Shown piece by piece: positions 1 through 14,410 of a DNA stretch of 64,000 nucleotides. The notes under the pieces are model-generated. The model had not been told where the DNA came from, did not search any database, and saw only the letters and a list, made by a program, of their open reading frames with translations. This DNA comes from Triplophysa rosa (Eukaryota > Chordata > Actinopteri > Cypriniformes > Nemacheilidae). Numbering within the stretch: position 1 is the stretch's first letter; each line of letters opens with the position of its first letter. Both the position numbers and the translations under genes were made by a program. The stretch is taken from positions 552,544 through 616,543 of the forward strand of contig NC_079913.1 in assembly GCF_024868665.1 (NCBI RefSeq). Direction: 5' to 3'.

Positions 1-1599
1 TGTACCGTGTACATGTTATACATTTAACTGAAATTAATCACAGTAGTGAAAGTAATTACGAGATGACCTACAGTAATTGCCCTATAAATACATCTAGTGC
101 ATTACTACTACTTAACACTAATACAATGTGACCAAAACGTTTTCATCTCACCCTTGTTTTGTTTTTCCATAGATTGTCTAAACAGTGCATGCAAACTAAG
201 CTTTAGGAATCCCAGCTGAAAAAAGCTATATATAGAACTTCATGGTTATAATGGGATATTGTGTTGGTAATTATAATGGCTTCTGTGTGGTCTCTATACT
301 GGTAAACTTTTCAGGTTTTATTGGTGGGAAGTTGTGTCAAATGGAAACAGTCATACTGGAATATGGCCCAAAACATCCTAAATAAAACAAGTTTGTAATG
401 GTTCTAATGGTATACAGCTGATGCTTTATAACGGTGTTTAATGGAAACCTTTTGGGGATTTTTTTTAAACGCAGGGAACATTAAACTACACCAACATAAC
501 TAGTTTAGTGTTTTCCATTAAACTAAATGAAAATCTAAAATCTAACTCGCCGGATGTCGCCACAGTTTTATGACATTTCATTACATGCAGCATTCATTTT
601 GTGTATGGTTTCGGTTCAATTTAAATTTGTTCAAATTTAAATTGATCAGGCGTCTGAGATTGTTTTGTGTCTTGAATGTTCTTTAGGGGGCCACAAAGAC
701 TCACTTATAAAAAGCTTGAGAACCGCTGATCAAACTAAATGGAAATGTAATAAATATTATTCGAACTAACTATGAGACATGTTAATTAGCTTAAATATAG
801 TTGAAACATTACACTCAACATGATTACATTCTACTACAATAAACTAGGACTGACTGGACGTGTTATGCAATTCATTCCAGTCTAAACTGAATATTTTAGA
901 TAAAAGTTAACTTTAAGGTAGAGTAATATTAAGAAACAAATTCCCAGACTAAGCAGGGTTTGGAAAAACACATCCACAAATAACATTCCCTTAAGAGTGC
1001 AGGGATGCTTTGTGCACAGCGCCACCTTGTGCCACTATAAAACCTGGAATTCTCATTATGAAAAGTATGATTGACAGGTAGATTTTGTCTTGACGGAATG
1101 GGTGTGTGCGCTGTACTTGTAAACAAACAATGTAGGGTGAAGCCTAATAGTTTTCAAGAACATGAGCTATAAAACTTTTCACTTTTTAAAAAGAATGTAC
1201 GTAATAGAAAAAAATAAAAGAGAAAACAAACTACTAACACATAAACGTATTGACAACCGTTTAATACGATAAATAGCATGAGAAAGTGGCATTTGTGCTT
1301 CTGTTGTAACCTTCGAGGCGTATAAAGACGGGTGTAACAATCGCCAGCTTAAAAATAGACTCTTCGAACATTCAAAGCCAATTACAACCAATTATATCCC
1401 ATGTGTAGTGCGTGTTTGATGCTGACATACACAGAGAGGTTCTGCCACAAAGAGAAAGCTTGAGAAAATCCAATGAGGTGGTAAACAATCAAATCTGTGT
1501 GTGACAAGTAGAGAAAGAATCTTAGAAAATGTACACCTGAGAAAAATCATTTGTGAGCGCATCTTGTCAAACAGAAAGGCACAAAGTGACCGTCCGGGC
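1..1599. other. AT-rich sequence 3' of lmf2 (3' UTR plus intergenic)
   Basis: No coding exon is supported here. The part next to position 1600 should be lmf2 3' UTR, since that gene ends on the minus strand at 1600. Minus-strand AATAAA-type hexamers are scarce nearby; one lies around 317-323, so the true 3' end is uncertain. The short open frames have no splice context or recognisable domain. A fragment at about 686-730 looks like diverged interspersed repeat. Confidence 0.5.
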
Positions 1600-4500
1600 T
1601 CATTTCCTCTTGCGTGGGCTCTTTTCTGAGTCCAACTTCCTGTCCTCGGAGTTGTCCTTCTTGTTCCCCCGGTTGGACGCAGATGCCCCGTGGCTTTTCT
1701 CTGTGGATTCCGCTGGTCTTTTAGTCTTGTGATCAGCTGTAGCCGATTTGGGTTTTCGGCCTCCAAAAGCCCAGGACAGGACGGCTTTGACTAGGAAGAT
1801 ACCAGCTACAGTTGCTAACAGGGTGGAAAGCACTAGGGACCCCGAGAGACCCTTCACCTGGCCCCGCATGAGACCGAGGGCTTGGGATACGGGCGTGTCT
1901 GAGCTAGGCTGAACGGGGAACTCTTCCTGCGCAGAAACACGTACACATTTTTTAAGTTTGTTCAAAACATATGAAAGGGTAACACCTCTTGCAATAATCT
2001 GAAACAACTTCACCTTCAGTCCAGACTGTTCCAACAATTTCTTAAGAGCAGGGTCATCAAGTTTCACAACGGGCAGAAACTCCCCAGAGTATGACCTTCG
2101 CCACCACGCCTGTGGATTGGACCTTGCAAAATGTGGAAAAAAGTAAAAACAGATTCAGGCTGCAGTGCTCTTTCAGTTCCAGTTCAGACTTCAATATGCC
2201 TGACGAGCTCAATGCTGTCCAATAAGAGTGACTTTTGAAACAAAACTTGTTTTCAATCATATAGGTTAAAATGCACAAACCATAAACAGAATTAATCTGT
2301 CTGCAAATCAACAACTTAAATACGAATACATTTGTGAGTTACTTACACAAAAATGTGTTCCACTCATGTTCTATGAATAATTTTAAAGCCTAATCTCCTC
2401 ATCCTTTCTTACATTGAAAATAAAAACAATGCATCTCTTACAAAAATTAAAAATGACCTTACCTACGATCACATTATTATGAAAATTATAGTACAAATAA
2501 TGATTCTGTGACCAACTCACTTGTCTTTTGCAGGATGTGTGAAGTGGTATTTGTAAAGGTTGGCTTTGATGAAAGTTGGCGGTTTCTTACTGAAGGGATA
2601 TTGTGCTTCATCTGCCTGGAGCAGACCTACAACTACAGTAAATAAATGTGAGAGACAGAGAGCAACATCATGTTAAACAATTTACCCAGAATTGAAAAAG
2701 TGAGCAATTTCATATTGCAAACTCGGTGATAAATGCATACGAAATGAATGAAAGCAAAACAATTATAGGCCTACAGGTCACATGCTTTCAGGGCTGCATG
2801 CACCAGCCACAATAAAAAACATTTAAAAATCAGTTTTTCTGAATTTACTATTTATAGGTATGTGTTTAGGTCAATTACCAATAACAATAACTAACAATAT
2901 TTCACCCACAATATTTCGCCCAAATTAAAAAATATATATTGTTTCTGCTCAAAATAACTATAATTGTATATATATATATATATATAAAATTTTCAGACCT
3001 CAAATACTGCAAAGAAGTTTTTTATATTTAGGAAAAGTTCAAAAATTATTTTTTGTGCGATGACCTCGATTTTGATCAGTTTTCATGTGTCTTGTCACGC
3101 TGTCAGTCTTTCACATTGCTGTTGGATGACTTCATGTCACTCCCGGGGTTTGATTTTGGCGAAATTCAACAAACACTGGACCGGAATGGCCCGATACATC
3201 GAGAAACGCTGATTAATGAAAATTTGGTATGGTCTCTTAATTTTGTCTGCGGCTCTATATCTCATATAATAATGTCAATATTAAGTCTGCATATATTCTG
3301 GAGCTCCTCGGAACACTTACCTTGTGGTTTGCCCTGTAAGAGGCGCTGTACGAGGCTTGTAAACCATAGGCTTTCATTATGCCCCCCTTGAGCTGCCTGC
3401 CACATCACCCACTCCAACCGCGGCTGGTGGGCTCCTGCTATAGGTGGGGCTGCATTCACACTTCCTGGTTTATACATGAGATTCATTTCCTGTAACAGGA
3501 TTATAACACAGAAGTCCACTGAGAATAACCTTCAAACTTTCCTTTGAAACAATGCTTTTATCATTCGGAAAATAAAAGGATAACTTGGGTTTGTTGCAGA
3601 AGTGACCCCTTTTCCTTCTCACCTTCCACGCCAAGCCATCTTGACTGCCTTCTAAAATGATCTCAGGTCTGCCTTCAACAGATGTCGCTCTGTGCTGGAC
3701 ACCGTACGCCCCAACGAGCTGGTACTTCTCCACGGCGCTGTAAGCTTCTCGTACCACGGGTAAAACTTTACTTCCTGTGATGGCTGTGTATGGCACCTAA
3801 GACCCAGGAGAAAAAGATTAGCTTGTTCATTACAAATGAAATATAAACGTTTGAAACATATGATTATGAACAGCAGGGGGCACTACAGTATTGTACAAAA
3901 TACATTCGAGGACAAACAAGAATGCAAGAAATAATAATCTTGGGCAGGCTGTGTGACTCATTAACAGTGCATTTATCACAATATTTTGTGCCGAAAAACA
4001 ATACATCTCATTGCATAATCATGCACTTGTATGTTTACAATCCAGGGCAATACAATTTAAGGCATTTCATTTTTTTACAATAATGTAACTTACCACGCTG
4101 AGGGCGAAGATGCCCGCTGCTGCTGCCGTCATGACCGTCCACTGTAAGAGGGACCAGAGCTTGCTCATGACGCCGCGTGTGCACACGAACCTACGAATAA
4201 ACACATATGATGTCATTCCTGGCTTGTGTCCCGTCACTACAGCCACGGGCTGAGATTCAGGGGAAGACAAAAACTTACTGTAACATGGCCGCTACGGCTT
4301 CCCAGGTGAACGACAGCACAGCAACCCAGACAGTGGCCACCTGAATGAACTTTAGATGCTCATCAAACTCCTTTTCTGTGAAATCTGAAATAAAAAAAGA
4401 TATATGCATTTACGGTCTTGTTTTTCCAGGTAAACAGAATAAAAATGTTGATAACTCACATTGTACGTTACAGAATACTCACCTGTTTGGGATGACAATG

Positions 4501-7500
4501 TTTTTTCTTCCCAGTTGATCTGCAGTTTGAAGAGTTTCACTTCACTGAACAGAATCAAGACGTAGACGCACAACTCCACCAGCAGAACCAGGACGGAGAC
4601 CAAAGACTGTGTCCATGCTGAAAACCACAATCCAACAGTAAATAAGTGAGGAGGATGTTGAGAATTTCACACGATGAATACTTGTGAGGTACTGACAGAA
4701 CACACAGATTGAATGGGAGTGCTTCCTAATGACAGATTTAATAACATCAATACCGAGATTACATTAATGAGCCCTTTGACCTGATCATTAAGTTTATTTC
4801 ACTAATGTTACTGATGTTAAATTACTTCTAATGAGCAATAATTAATGAACGTTAACCAAAGTTATATTGCGTTCCCGTTTCATTTAGCAGGGCGAAGGTC
4901 ATGGGTTTGATTCCCAGGGAACACACATACGGATAAAAATGTACAGCTTGAACACACTGCAAAAATTGTTTGGCAAATGAATGAGTAATGAGGTCATACT
5001 CCTGGTCTTTTTCTTCTTTTTTTGAGCAGGAGAGGAGCTGAAATGATCGTCGTCCAGCAATGAGAAGCTCAGGGCGATGCTCAGCAGATTCAGAAGACCG
5101 CAGCTGCCCATGAGGATATAGCCAACTTGGAGAAATAGCTAAAGAAACAGATACAAAAGAGAGGTAAGTGAAAAATAGTCTTGTAGAAGAACATAAAAGG
5201 CGGGGTGTACGATTTCTCTTAGCCGTTGTTGATGTTCAGATCACCAAAACAAACACACCCCTACCCCCATCCAGGGCTGGACTGGGAAGAAAAATCAGCC
5301 CTGGTATTTTTCGAATCTGGCGCCGGGGGGATGTGGTGCATGCACACGTGTCTTTTGCATTCGCATTGTGTGCATTCGCATTTATAATACGTCATCTAAG
5401 CGGCCAACGCCTCCGTTCCGGCCCCATACGTTAGCGGCCACCGCCTCCATTCCGGCCCCATACGTAAGCGGCCACCGCCTCCGTTCCGGCCCCATACGTT
5501 AGCGGCCCACCGGGATAACGCCCGGTACACCGGCCATGCCCCATCTTTTGCTTTCGTCAGCGCTCGGTTCGGCTAATGTCCGTCCTGTGCACCTTACTGC
5601 TGATTGGCTACAATATTGTTTTGGTACTCGGCCCGAATCAGATGTCTAAAGCATAATTCAGAAATCGGTTACCCCGCCTTTAAATGGACAGTACAAAGAA
5701 CAGAACAAAGAAATGTAATATAGCTGCAAGCAGTGATGACGGGCCCAAGCCATCAACGCAAAAGCAATTTGTCCTACTATGGTAGTTAGTGATGGCCAAG
5801 AAGTGTTTGGTTACAAGCATTCTTCCAAATATCTTTCTCTGTGTTCATCAGAACAAAGAATTTGACACAGATTTGGAACAACTCGAGGGTGAGTAAATGA
5901 TGATAAGAATTTTTATTTTTGGGTGAACTGTCCCTTTAAGGAACTGTTGCGATGTAGTCATGTTCAAAACAAAAGAAAATAATATTGACTCATCCACATT
6001 GTGAAAAACAAAAATAGTATTTGTGCTGCAATGTTGTCTAAATAATCTTTTCATTGGAAAATGTTCTATTGTAGAGGGGTGACCTTTTTTTGCTAGTGAT
6101 ATCACAATTGATTTATTTGTACATTTGCTCTCCTCACCGTTTATAAACCCAATTTATCGTAACTGCAAGAAAACTGGATGAATAATTTCTTCCAATTCCA
6201 AATAAGCGAGGAATTCAGTTGTTTTTCTATACAAGCATGTGCAAGGATGCAGAATATTATAAATACTATAACAAACCTGAATATAAAATCCAACAAGCCT
6301 CAAACGCCGAATGGGGGCAAAGAACATCAGAAGAGGCACCACGATCTCACACTGTAACAGAACCACAGCTTCAAACCTCAGCAACCATTCCGGAAGCTGA
6401 TGGACGTACCAGGCCAAAGGGGTGGGGCTCATCTGGTTTTCAAGATGATGACTTAACGCTGCAAAAGAGATAGCTTCAGCTTTCAAGACACTGAAACATG
6501 AGGGTCTCGTGGGTTTCATGCTTCACACTACATGAATGCCTTAGATGCTTCACTATATCTGAACCACGACGATGTTAAAATGATTCGGGGTACCTGAGAG
6601 CTTCCACCAGGCAGGGTCACCGCTGGCCAGCTTACTCACACCTGTGCAGAAGGTCAGTCGGAAGAACAGCCAGCGGGTCAACCAAAAGGTCACGGGGTCG
6701 TGGTTCCTGCACACGGAGCAACCCAGCAGCACACCGAATGGAGCCACAAGCACAGCCAGAAACCCAGCCTCCAACAGCAGCATGTCCCTGTGAAGAGAAT
6801 GACAAAGAAGTATTTCTCATCCTTAGAGGCGTCTTGTGTGTGCCACTTGCCAAATGGAATTACAAGATTAACTGGATGGAGTGATGCTTGCTTGTGCAAA
6901 ATGTGCCATCGTGCTAGCATGGTTGCCATGGGAACGTTTTGCAATTACTCAAGCAAATTATTATTTACCTTCCGAACTTATCAATAATGGATAACGTGTA
7001 TTTTCCAAATAGTGGACAATAGTGTTTTTATAGGATGCATGAATGGGCAGAAGACTTTGCACTAGGCAGAATTTGACTTGCAAATGTTTTCTCTGCAGCA
7101 TCAACAGTAAACGGTTAAGGCTCACGTCGGTTAAACGCAATGAGACTCACCATTCTGAGCGAAGGAAGTCACCCCCCACCTATAAAACAAAACAACAATC
7201 ACGCTGAATGATGCACACAGGTAAAAAGCTCTTTAAATAAGCATTTAAAATAAAGTCGTACAGGCTGAAATTACAAGAGAATTGTCATTTTTGGATGAAC
7301 CATCCTTTCTTCTGTAGAACACAAAAGGAGATATTTTGAATAATGTCGGTAACTGAACAGTGGCAGTACCCATTCACTTCTATTGTATGGACACAAAACT
7401 AATGCAAGTGAATAGGTAGCGCCGGTGTTCTTACTGACATTCTTCAAAATATCTTCTTTTGTGTTCTGCGGGAGAAAGTCAGTCATACACGTTTGAAATA

Positions 7501-9650
7501 ACAAGAGGGCGAGCAAGTAATGACAGAATTTTCATTTTTGGGTGAACTATCCCTTTAACGTTATGGCCAAAAGCATTTAAATGCTTTTCACAAACATAAG
7601 GCAACATGAGACCAAGAGGATTCAATTGCTCCAAGTCAATCTGTACTAACATTATATATTGAGAGGTAGAGGGCCCACAGGCAGAGGTAGACCAGACTGT
7701 CTCTCAGGAGCCCGAGGAGCACAGCACCCAGACTGAGTACCACTCCGAGCACACAGATGAGCTCCAGGGCATGTTGGGGCTCCAGACCCAGAGACGGGCC
7801 CAGCCACAGCAGGGATGGGGAGGCCCGAAACTGCTCCAGCAGGGGCCGCTGCACCTTGGGCATCAGCCGGCGCACGGGGATCATACCATCGTCGCCATAC
7901 AAACCTGTCGAGAGACATAAGCAGACGCCTGGCTGACATCATCAAGGCCACAAACATTTCAACCAATGGCTGTCCTGTCTGTGTGACTTCTGATGGATTC
8001 AAATCGAGTCCCACGCCACGTTTTAATTTTACTTACCGATGGTCCACGAAACGGGTTGCGCACGCAGCTGTTTACTAATGACTTTATTATGGTAGTGATG
8101 AGAGTGAGATGTATAAAAGAGATTATATGGATTATATCTCATCAACTCATCATTCTGCAAAATTGCATCTTGGGAAAAGCGTTGGTGGCAGATTCCCCCT
8201 TCGGGGGTTGCATGGATAATATGTTGTGTTTGTTCCGTGATGTACGGAAACGAAACATTATTTTAACCAAACAATATTGCCATGTCGAAGAACAAAATAC
8301 AAACTTCTTGTGTGGCTTTGTTTTTAACCCGTACGCAGCAGATGTGGCGTTAAACACTGCAAACCGATGTGCACTTGAAAATACAGCCGCATGGTGCTTG
8401 CTAACAGGGAGTGTACAAAACAACAGCAGCACAGCGCCGTGAGATCTGGAAAGACTACTTTACTGTTAGAAAACTGCTTACTGAACTTTGTCTTAATGAG
8501 AATGGCAGTTGAGAAAGTTACAGGTCCACATTTCTGACGCACATGCCACAGCACGAGCGAGCGCATCACAGGCTGGTTTAATTTAGAGAACAGGCTCCGC
8601 ATTGTGCCAAGGCCAACAAATGAGTCACGGCTACTTCTCTTTTGCTCTCGTTGATTTGAAGTTATCCTGGCATAAAATACAGTCCAACCACAAGAAATGT
8701 CCATCAAATCACAATGCAATGTGGGATAGATATCCTCAACGTGGAAGAGAAACAATTGTGGGCAAGATATTGTGATGGTGGTTAAATCTGGGACAAACTA
8801 CTATGCAAAAAAGGACTATTCCTAAATATAATATAGAAATATCAAAAAAATGGGGTTGTTATTGCACATATACTGTACTTTAAATACAAAATCAATTAGA
8901 TTCACTGTATGAGTAAATTAACCTGCTGTATGCACGTATGTTACTAACTCTTTGGTCAACACTGCGGTCACATGCATTCAATACTACTACTAGTACAATA
9001 TTACTAAATCGAAAACGCATTCTTGCATGATCGAGTGTTTGTTGTTGCACACGAATGCACGGTCCACATGGCATACACGTGAAACACTGAATGGGTCTGT
9101 AGAAACAAAAGGCCATTCAAATGATGACGGGTCACTCACTGCGCTATGAGTACTCATCACTAACTGGCGGGGCTCCCAAACATTCAGCACATGTGAAGAA
9201 TCAGAATATGACGTTGTGCTTTAGTTACGTGGGGACATCTGTAAGATCTGAAACCCTGCGATTACAATGGAAAACCGGATCCGCCATTCTGCATGGAACT
9301 AGCGTGAAGCACGATGTCCTCACATTTAAAATGTGAACCCAAAAGTTTGCATCTAAAAACGACACCGCAGTCACGTCACCCGATTTCGCGGGAGAACGCG
9401 CGATACGCTTGAACGAATGAATGAACCGCAGGAAGCACGTTTTGTCTTTGCCACCGCCCGACATTCCGCAGCATGGGACAAGTTCAAGTTCAAGCGCAAC
9501 AACCATTCATTACTGCCGCGCCCAAAATCCACCATCGACAACACAAACTTCCCTACCTGGTATCTGGATGTAGACGGACGCGAAAGCGCACACGTAGATG
9601 AGCGCAATGCTCCAAAGGAACATTTGTCTGGGCGTTTTTACTTCCCCCAT
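1600..9650 (-). CDS. lmf2: Lipase maturation factor 2 (14 exons)
   Basis: Multi-pass ER membrane protein of the LMF family; LMF1 is needed for folding of dimeric lipases, while the role of LMF2 is less clear. Coding exons, 5' to 3': 9557-9650, 7651-7904, 7151-7179, 6594-6787, 6277-6458, 5000-5138, 4483-4617, 4279-4384, 4094-4190, 3623-3796, 3321-3489, 2521-2626, 2014-2122, 1600-1926. They sum to 2115 nt (704 aa plus stop), close to the 707 aa I recall for human LMF2. Family hallmarks are '[16 protein letters not shown]' in exon 4, '[10 protein letters not shown]' in exon 5, '[14 protein letters not shown]' in exon 10, '[13 protein letters not shown]' in exon 11 and a hydrophobic segment followed by a Lys/Arg/Ser-rich tail ending in KSPRKRK. 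The start ATG is followed by a signal-anchor-like hydrophobic stretch. Two normally conserved segments differ (exons 3 and 6; see findings). It could be one of two teleost lmf2 copies. The family assignment is firm. Confidence 0.95.
2965..2988. repeat. (TA)n microsatellite in lmf2 intron
   Basis: An uninterrupted run of about ten TA dinucleotides lies in the lmf2 intron between exons 11 and 12. Confidence 0.9.
4861..4945 (+). repeat. Truncated tRNA-derived SINE fragment
   Basis: The stretch includes a recognisable B-box half (GGTCATGGGTTTGATTCCC) followed by the 'AGGGAACACACATAC' continuation seen in the other SINEs of this window. The A-box half is degraded. It lies in an lmf2 intron. Confidence 0.65.
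5194..5683. mobile_element. Non-autonomous DNA transposon, PIF/Harbinger-like, with internal minisatellite
   Basis: Terminal inverted repeats read AAGGCGGGGTGTACGATTTC at the left (from 5197) and its diverged complement at the right (5661-5680). Both are flanked by the trinucleotide TAA (5194-5196 and 5681-5683), which fits a 3-bp target duplication. The centre (5398-5510) holds about three tandem copies of a GC-rich 34-36 bp unit. No transposase reading frame is present. It lies within the lmf2 intron between exons 5 and 6. The superfamily call rests only on the duplication length. Confidence 0.65.
5398..5510. repeat. GC-rich tandem repeat, 34-36 bp unit
   Basis: About three consecutive copies of a unit containing GCGGCCACCGCCTCC and TTCCGGCCCCATACG. 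The GC content is far above the surrounding AT-rich intron. It is internal to the inverted-repeat element at 5194-5683. Confidence 0.85.
5795..5939. repeat. Fold-back MITE, partial copy
   Basis: One arm of the recurrent cyprinid element is present. It carries 'GGGTGAGTAAATGATGA' and ends in 'GGGTGAACTGTCCCTTTA'. Related copies occur at 7276, 18908, 22612, 35437, 36245 and 49046. It lies in an lmf2 intron. Confidence 0.7.
7276..7558. repeat. Fold-back MITE copy in lmf2 intron 2
   Basis: The two halves are partly inverted copies of each other: 'AACACAAAAGGAGATATTTTG' on the left against 'CAAAATATCTTCTTTTGTGTT' on the right. The right end is 'GGGTGAACTATCCCTTTAA'. The core carries the typical 'TTGTATGGACACAAAACTAA'. 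No coding capacity. Confidence 0.8.
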
Positions 9651-9780
9651 CTTGTCGGCTTTTTGGAGGGATGATGTGTCACTTTGTTTCGGCGCTCGAG
9701 CTCGGTCAGATGCTCATTGGAAAAATGATGAAGCGGAATCGGAGGGGCGGAGTTTCAATTGTAGCACATGCGTGCGCGCA
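9651..9780 (-). promoter_or_regulatory. lmf2: Probable lmf2 promoter / 5' UTR
   Basis: The bases upstream of the lmf2 start are relatively GC- and CpG-rich compared with the AT-rich flanks. They contain a CCAAT box on the minus strand (CATTGG around 9714-9719) and a GC-box-like GGGGCGG near 9747-9753. No TATA box is evident, as expected for a housekeeping ER gene. The transcription start itself cannot be placed from sequence. Confidence 0.45.
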
Positions 9781-11324
9781 CACCACTATCAGAGCGAAAC
9801 GGGTCAAAGGAATCTTTTACCATTTTTAAATGTAATTGTTTGACCATATTGCATTTAAATTTTTACCAAATCATTTGCGATCTCACTATAAAATGTAGTA
9901 TTGCACAATAGGCCACAATTTTTGTATATTATGCCATCTTTAGTGATGATAAAATTAATTTCTTGTCTTGAACAATACTAATGCATTAAATAGAATAAAG
10001 ATTACTGATGACAAATTTTAAAATAATCATTATTTTAAATTGTATGAAATTATTTGTAATTTTATTGTTTTCTTAACAACATTAGCATTGCACGCTAGTT
10101 GGATTCCCCCCCAATTCTAGGGCCTCACTATAAAATACTAGTGCTGCATCAGATGGAATAAAGATTACCGATGACAAATTCCTCTTTTTTTTGCAACCAT
10201 CTTAATAGGTTTATTTCAGCATCTTCCTTTCAAGAGATGTGTACTAAAATTTGTTCTGACCCCAATTTTCGATTTTCTTTATTTAAAAAAGTTACACAAA
10301 CATTACCTATCGCTGCAACAGTAGGCCTACAAACATAATTAAAATGTAGGGAAAATATACTTTTAACATGCCACTTTTAGTATCTTTTTTTCAATAGGAT
10401 TTTATGTTATTTTATATTAGTTGCTAACACCTTGTATTCAATACATTATATATTTAATCTAAGGTTCTTAGACAATAGAGCGTATGCACGTGTCGTCACT
10501 TGCCCACGCGAACACGCCGGAACGCGCCTGCTTGAGTGGTCAAACACTGGGCTAAATGAATGGTTACAATATCAGGAAACGCAATTCCGCGCAACATTTG
10601 AGTGTCTAAGAACACCTGATTCCTTTGTAATTCATAAGGTAGTCGTAAGGATCACCGTCGAGTCCAGCTGCTTGTAGTTTCAGCAAATAATTGCGTGTTT
10701 TTTCTTATGATTTTTAATGGCGGTTGGCAAACCAAACTTAAAAGGTGCATTCCCGCCACCTACTGGACTGGAGTGTGGAGCACTACATGATAGGTGACAT
10801 AATAGTAATAAAAAAATCTAAATTCTGTTCATCAGATTAGTCTCTTTTAAAAAATGGAATAATTCTTCATAGATTTTATACTGTTTTAATTGCGTGTTTT
10901 TTCCTCCTATTGAACGCAGCCATTTTGCCTTAGTTTTACCACTCAAGGGAGCGTGTCCCATGTTCACGCTGGAAAGTGACGTCAATGCATACCCTCTATT
11001 AGAGAATTTTTATTTTATGCTCATACAATGTGTAAACTGCATGATTAGAACCAAGACTTTAAAATATAAAGAGACTTCAGCATCCACTAATGTATGTTTT
11101 TTTATGTGTTTTATATTATTTTGCACACTGGAGGCCTGTTCATGTAGATTTTTACACTTTACTTTGAGCAATGTAATATACACGCCACTGGAGGGCGCCG
11201 TTCACATATATAAAAGCTAGATTTGAATTATTACTCAAAGGTATGTTTAACCACTGCTAATGTAAAGTTCACAAATCAACACACAAAACGACGTACAATA
11301 TTTTAATATGCTTTATTAAAGATT
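9781..11324. other. Intergenic, lmf2 5' side to ovch1-like 3' end
   Basis: AT-rich sequence with no supported exon. It contains small GC-richer islands around 10480-10620 and 10920-10985 and short motifs resembling interspersed repeats near 10745-10785 and 11185-11205. Open frames here are short and show no family similarity that I recognise. Confidence 0.5.
11312..11317 (-). terminator. Polyadenylation signal of the ovch1-like gene
   Basis: AATAAA on the minus strand, only about 8 bases past the stop codon at 11325-11327. The 3' UTR would be very short. Confidence 0.6.
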
Positions 11325-14175
<2,851 letters not shown>

Positions 14176-14280
14176 GTTCACAAACGCTAGTTTAAAATGG
14201 AAGAAGAAGTGCAGACGATACGCTCCAGATGGAGATACAAAGCAGGACACAATCTATTGACACCAGTAAAACACAATCAG

Positions 14281-14410
14281 CGCGTAATTAGGTCTGCTCT
14301 TCATGCTCCGCTGCGCAGACTGATCAACGTATGACATCAGAGTATCGCGAGAGCCATTCGAAAGCGCCTGCGTTTGGACTGTTCTCGCGGTACGTTGAAG
14401 TCGAATGATT
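14281..14410 (-). promoter_or_regulatory. Possible promoter of the ovch1-like gene
   Basis: A CpG-enriched patch lies 0.1-0.25 kb upstream of the start codon. It has two CTCGCG/CGCGAG-type half palindromes (near 14346 and 14384) and a TGACATCA cAMP-element-like octamer around 14332-14339. The placement is by composition only. Confidence 0.3.
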
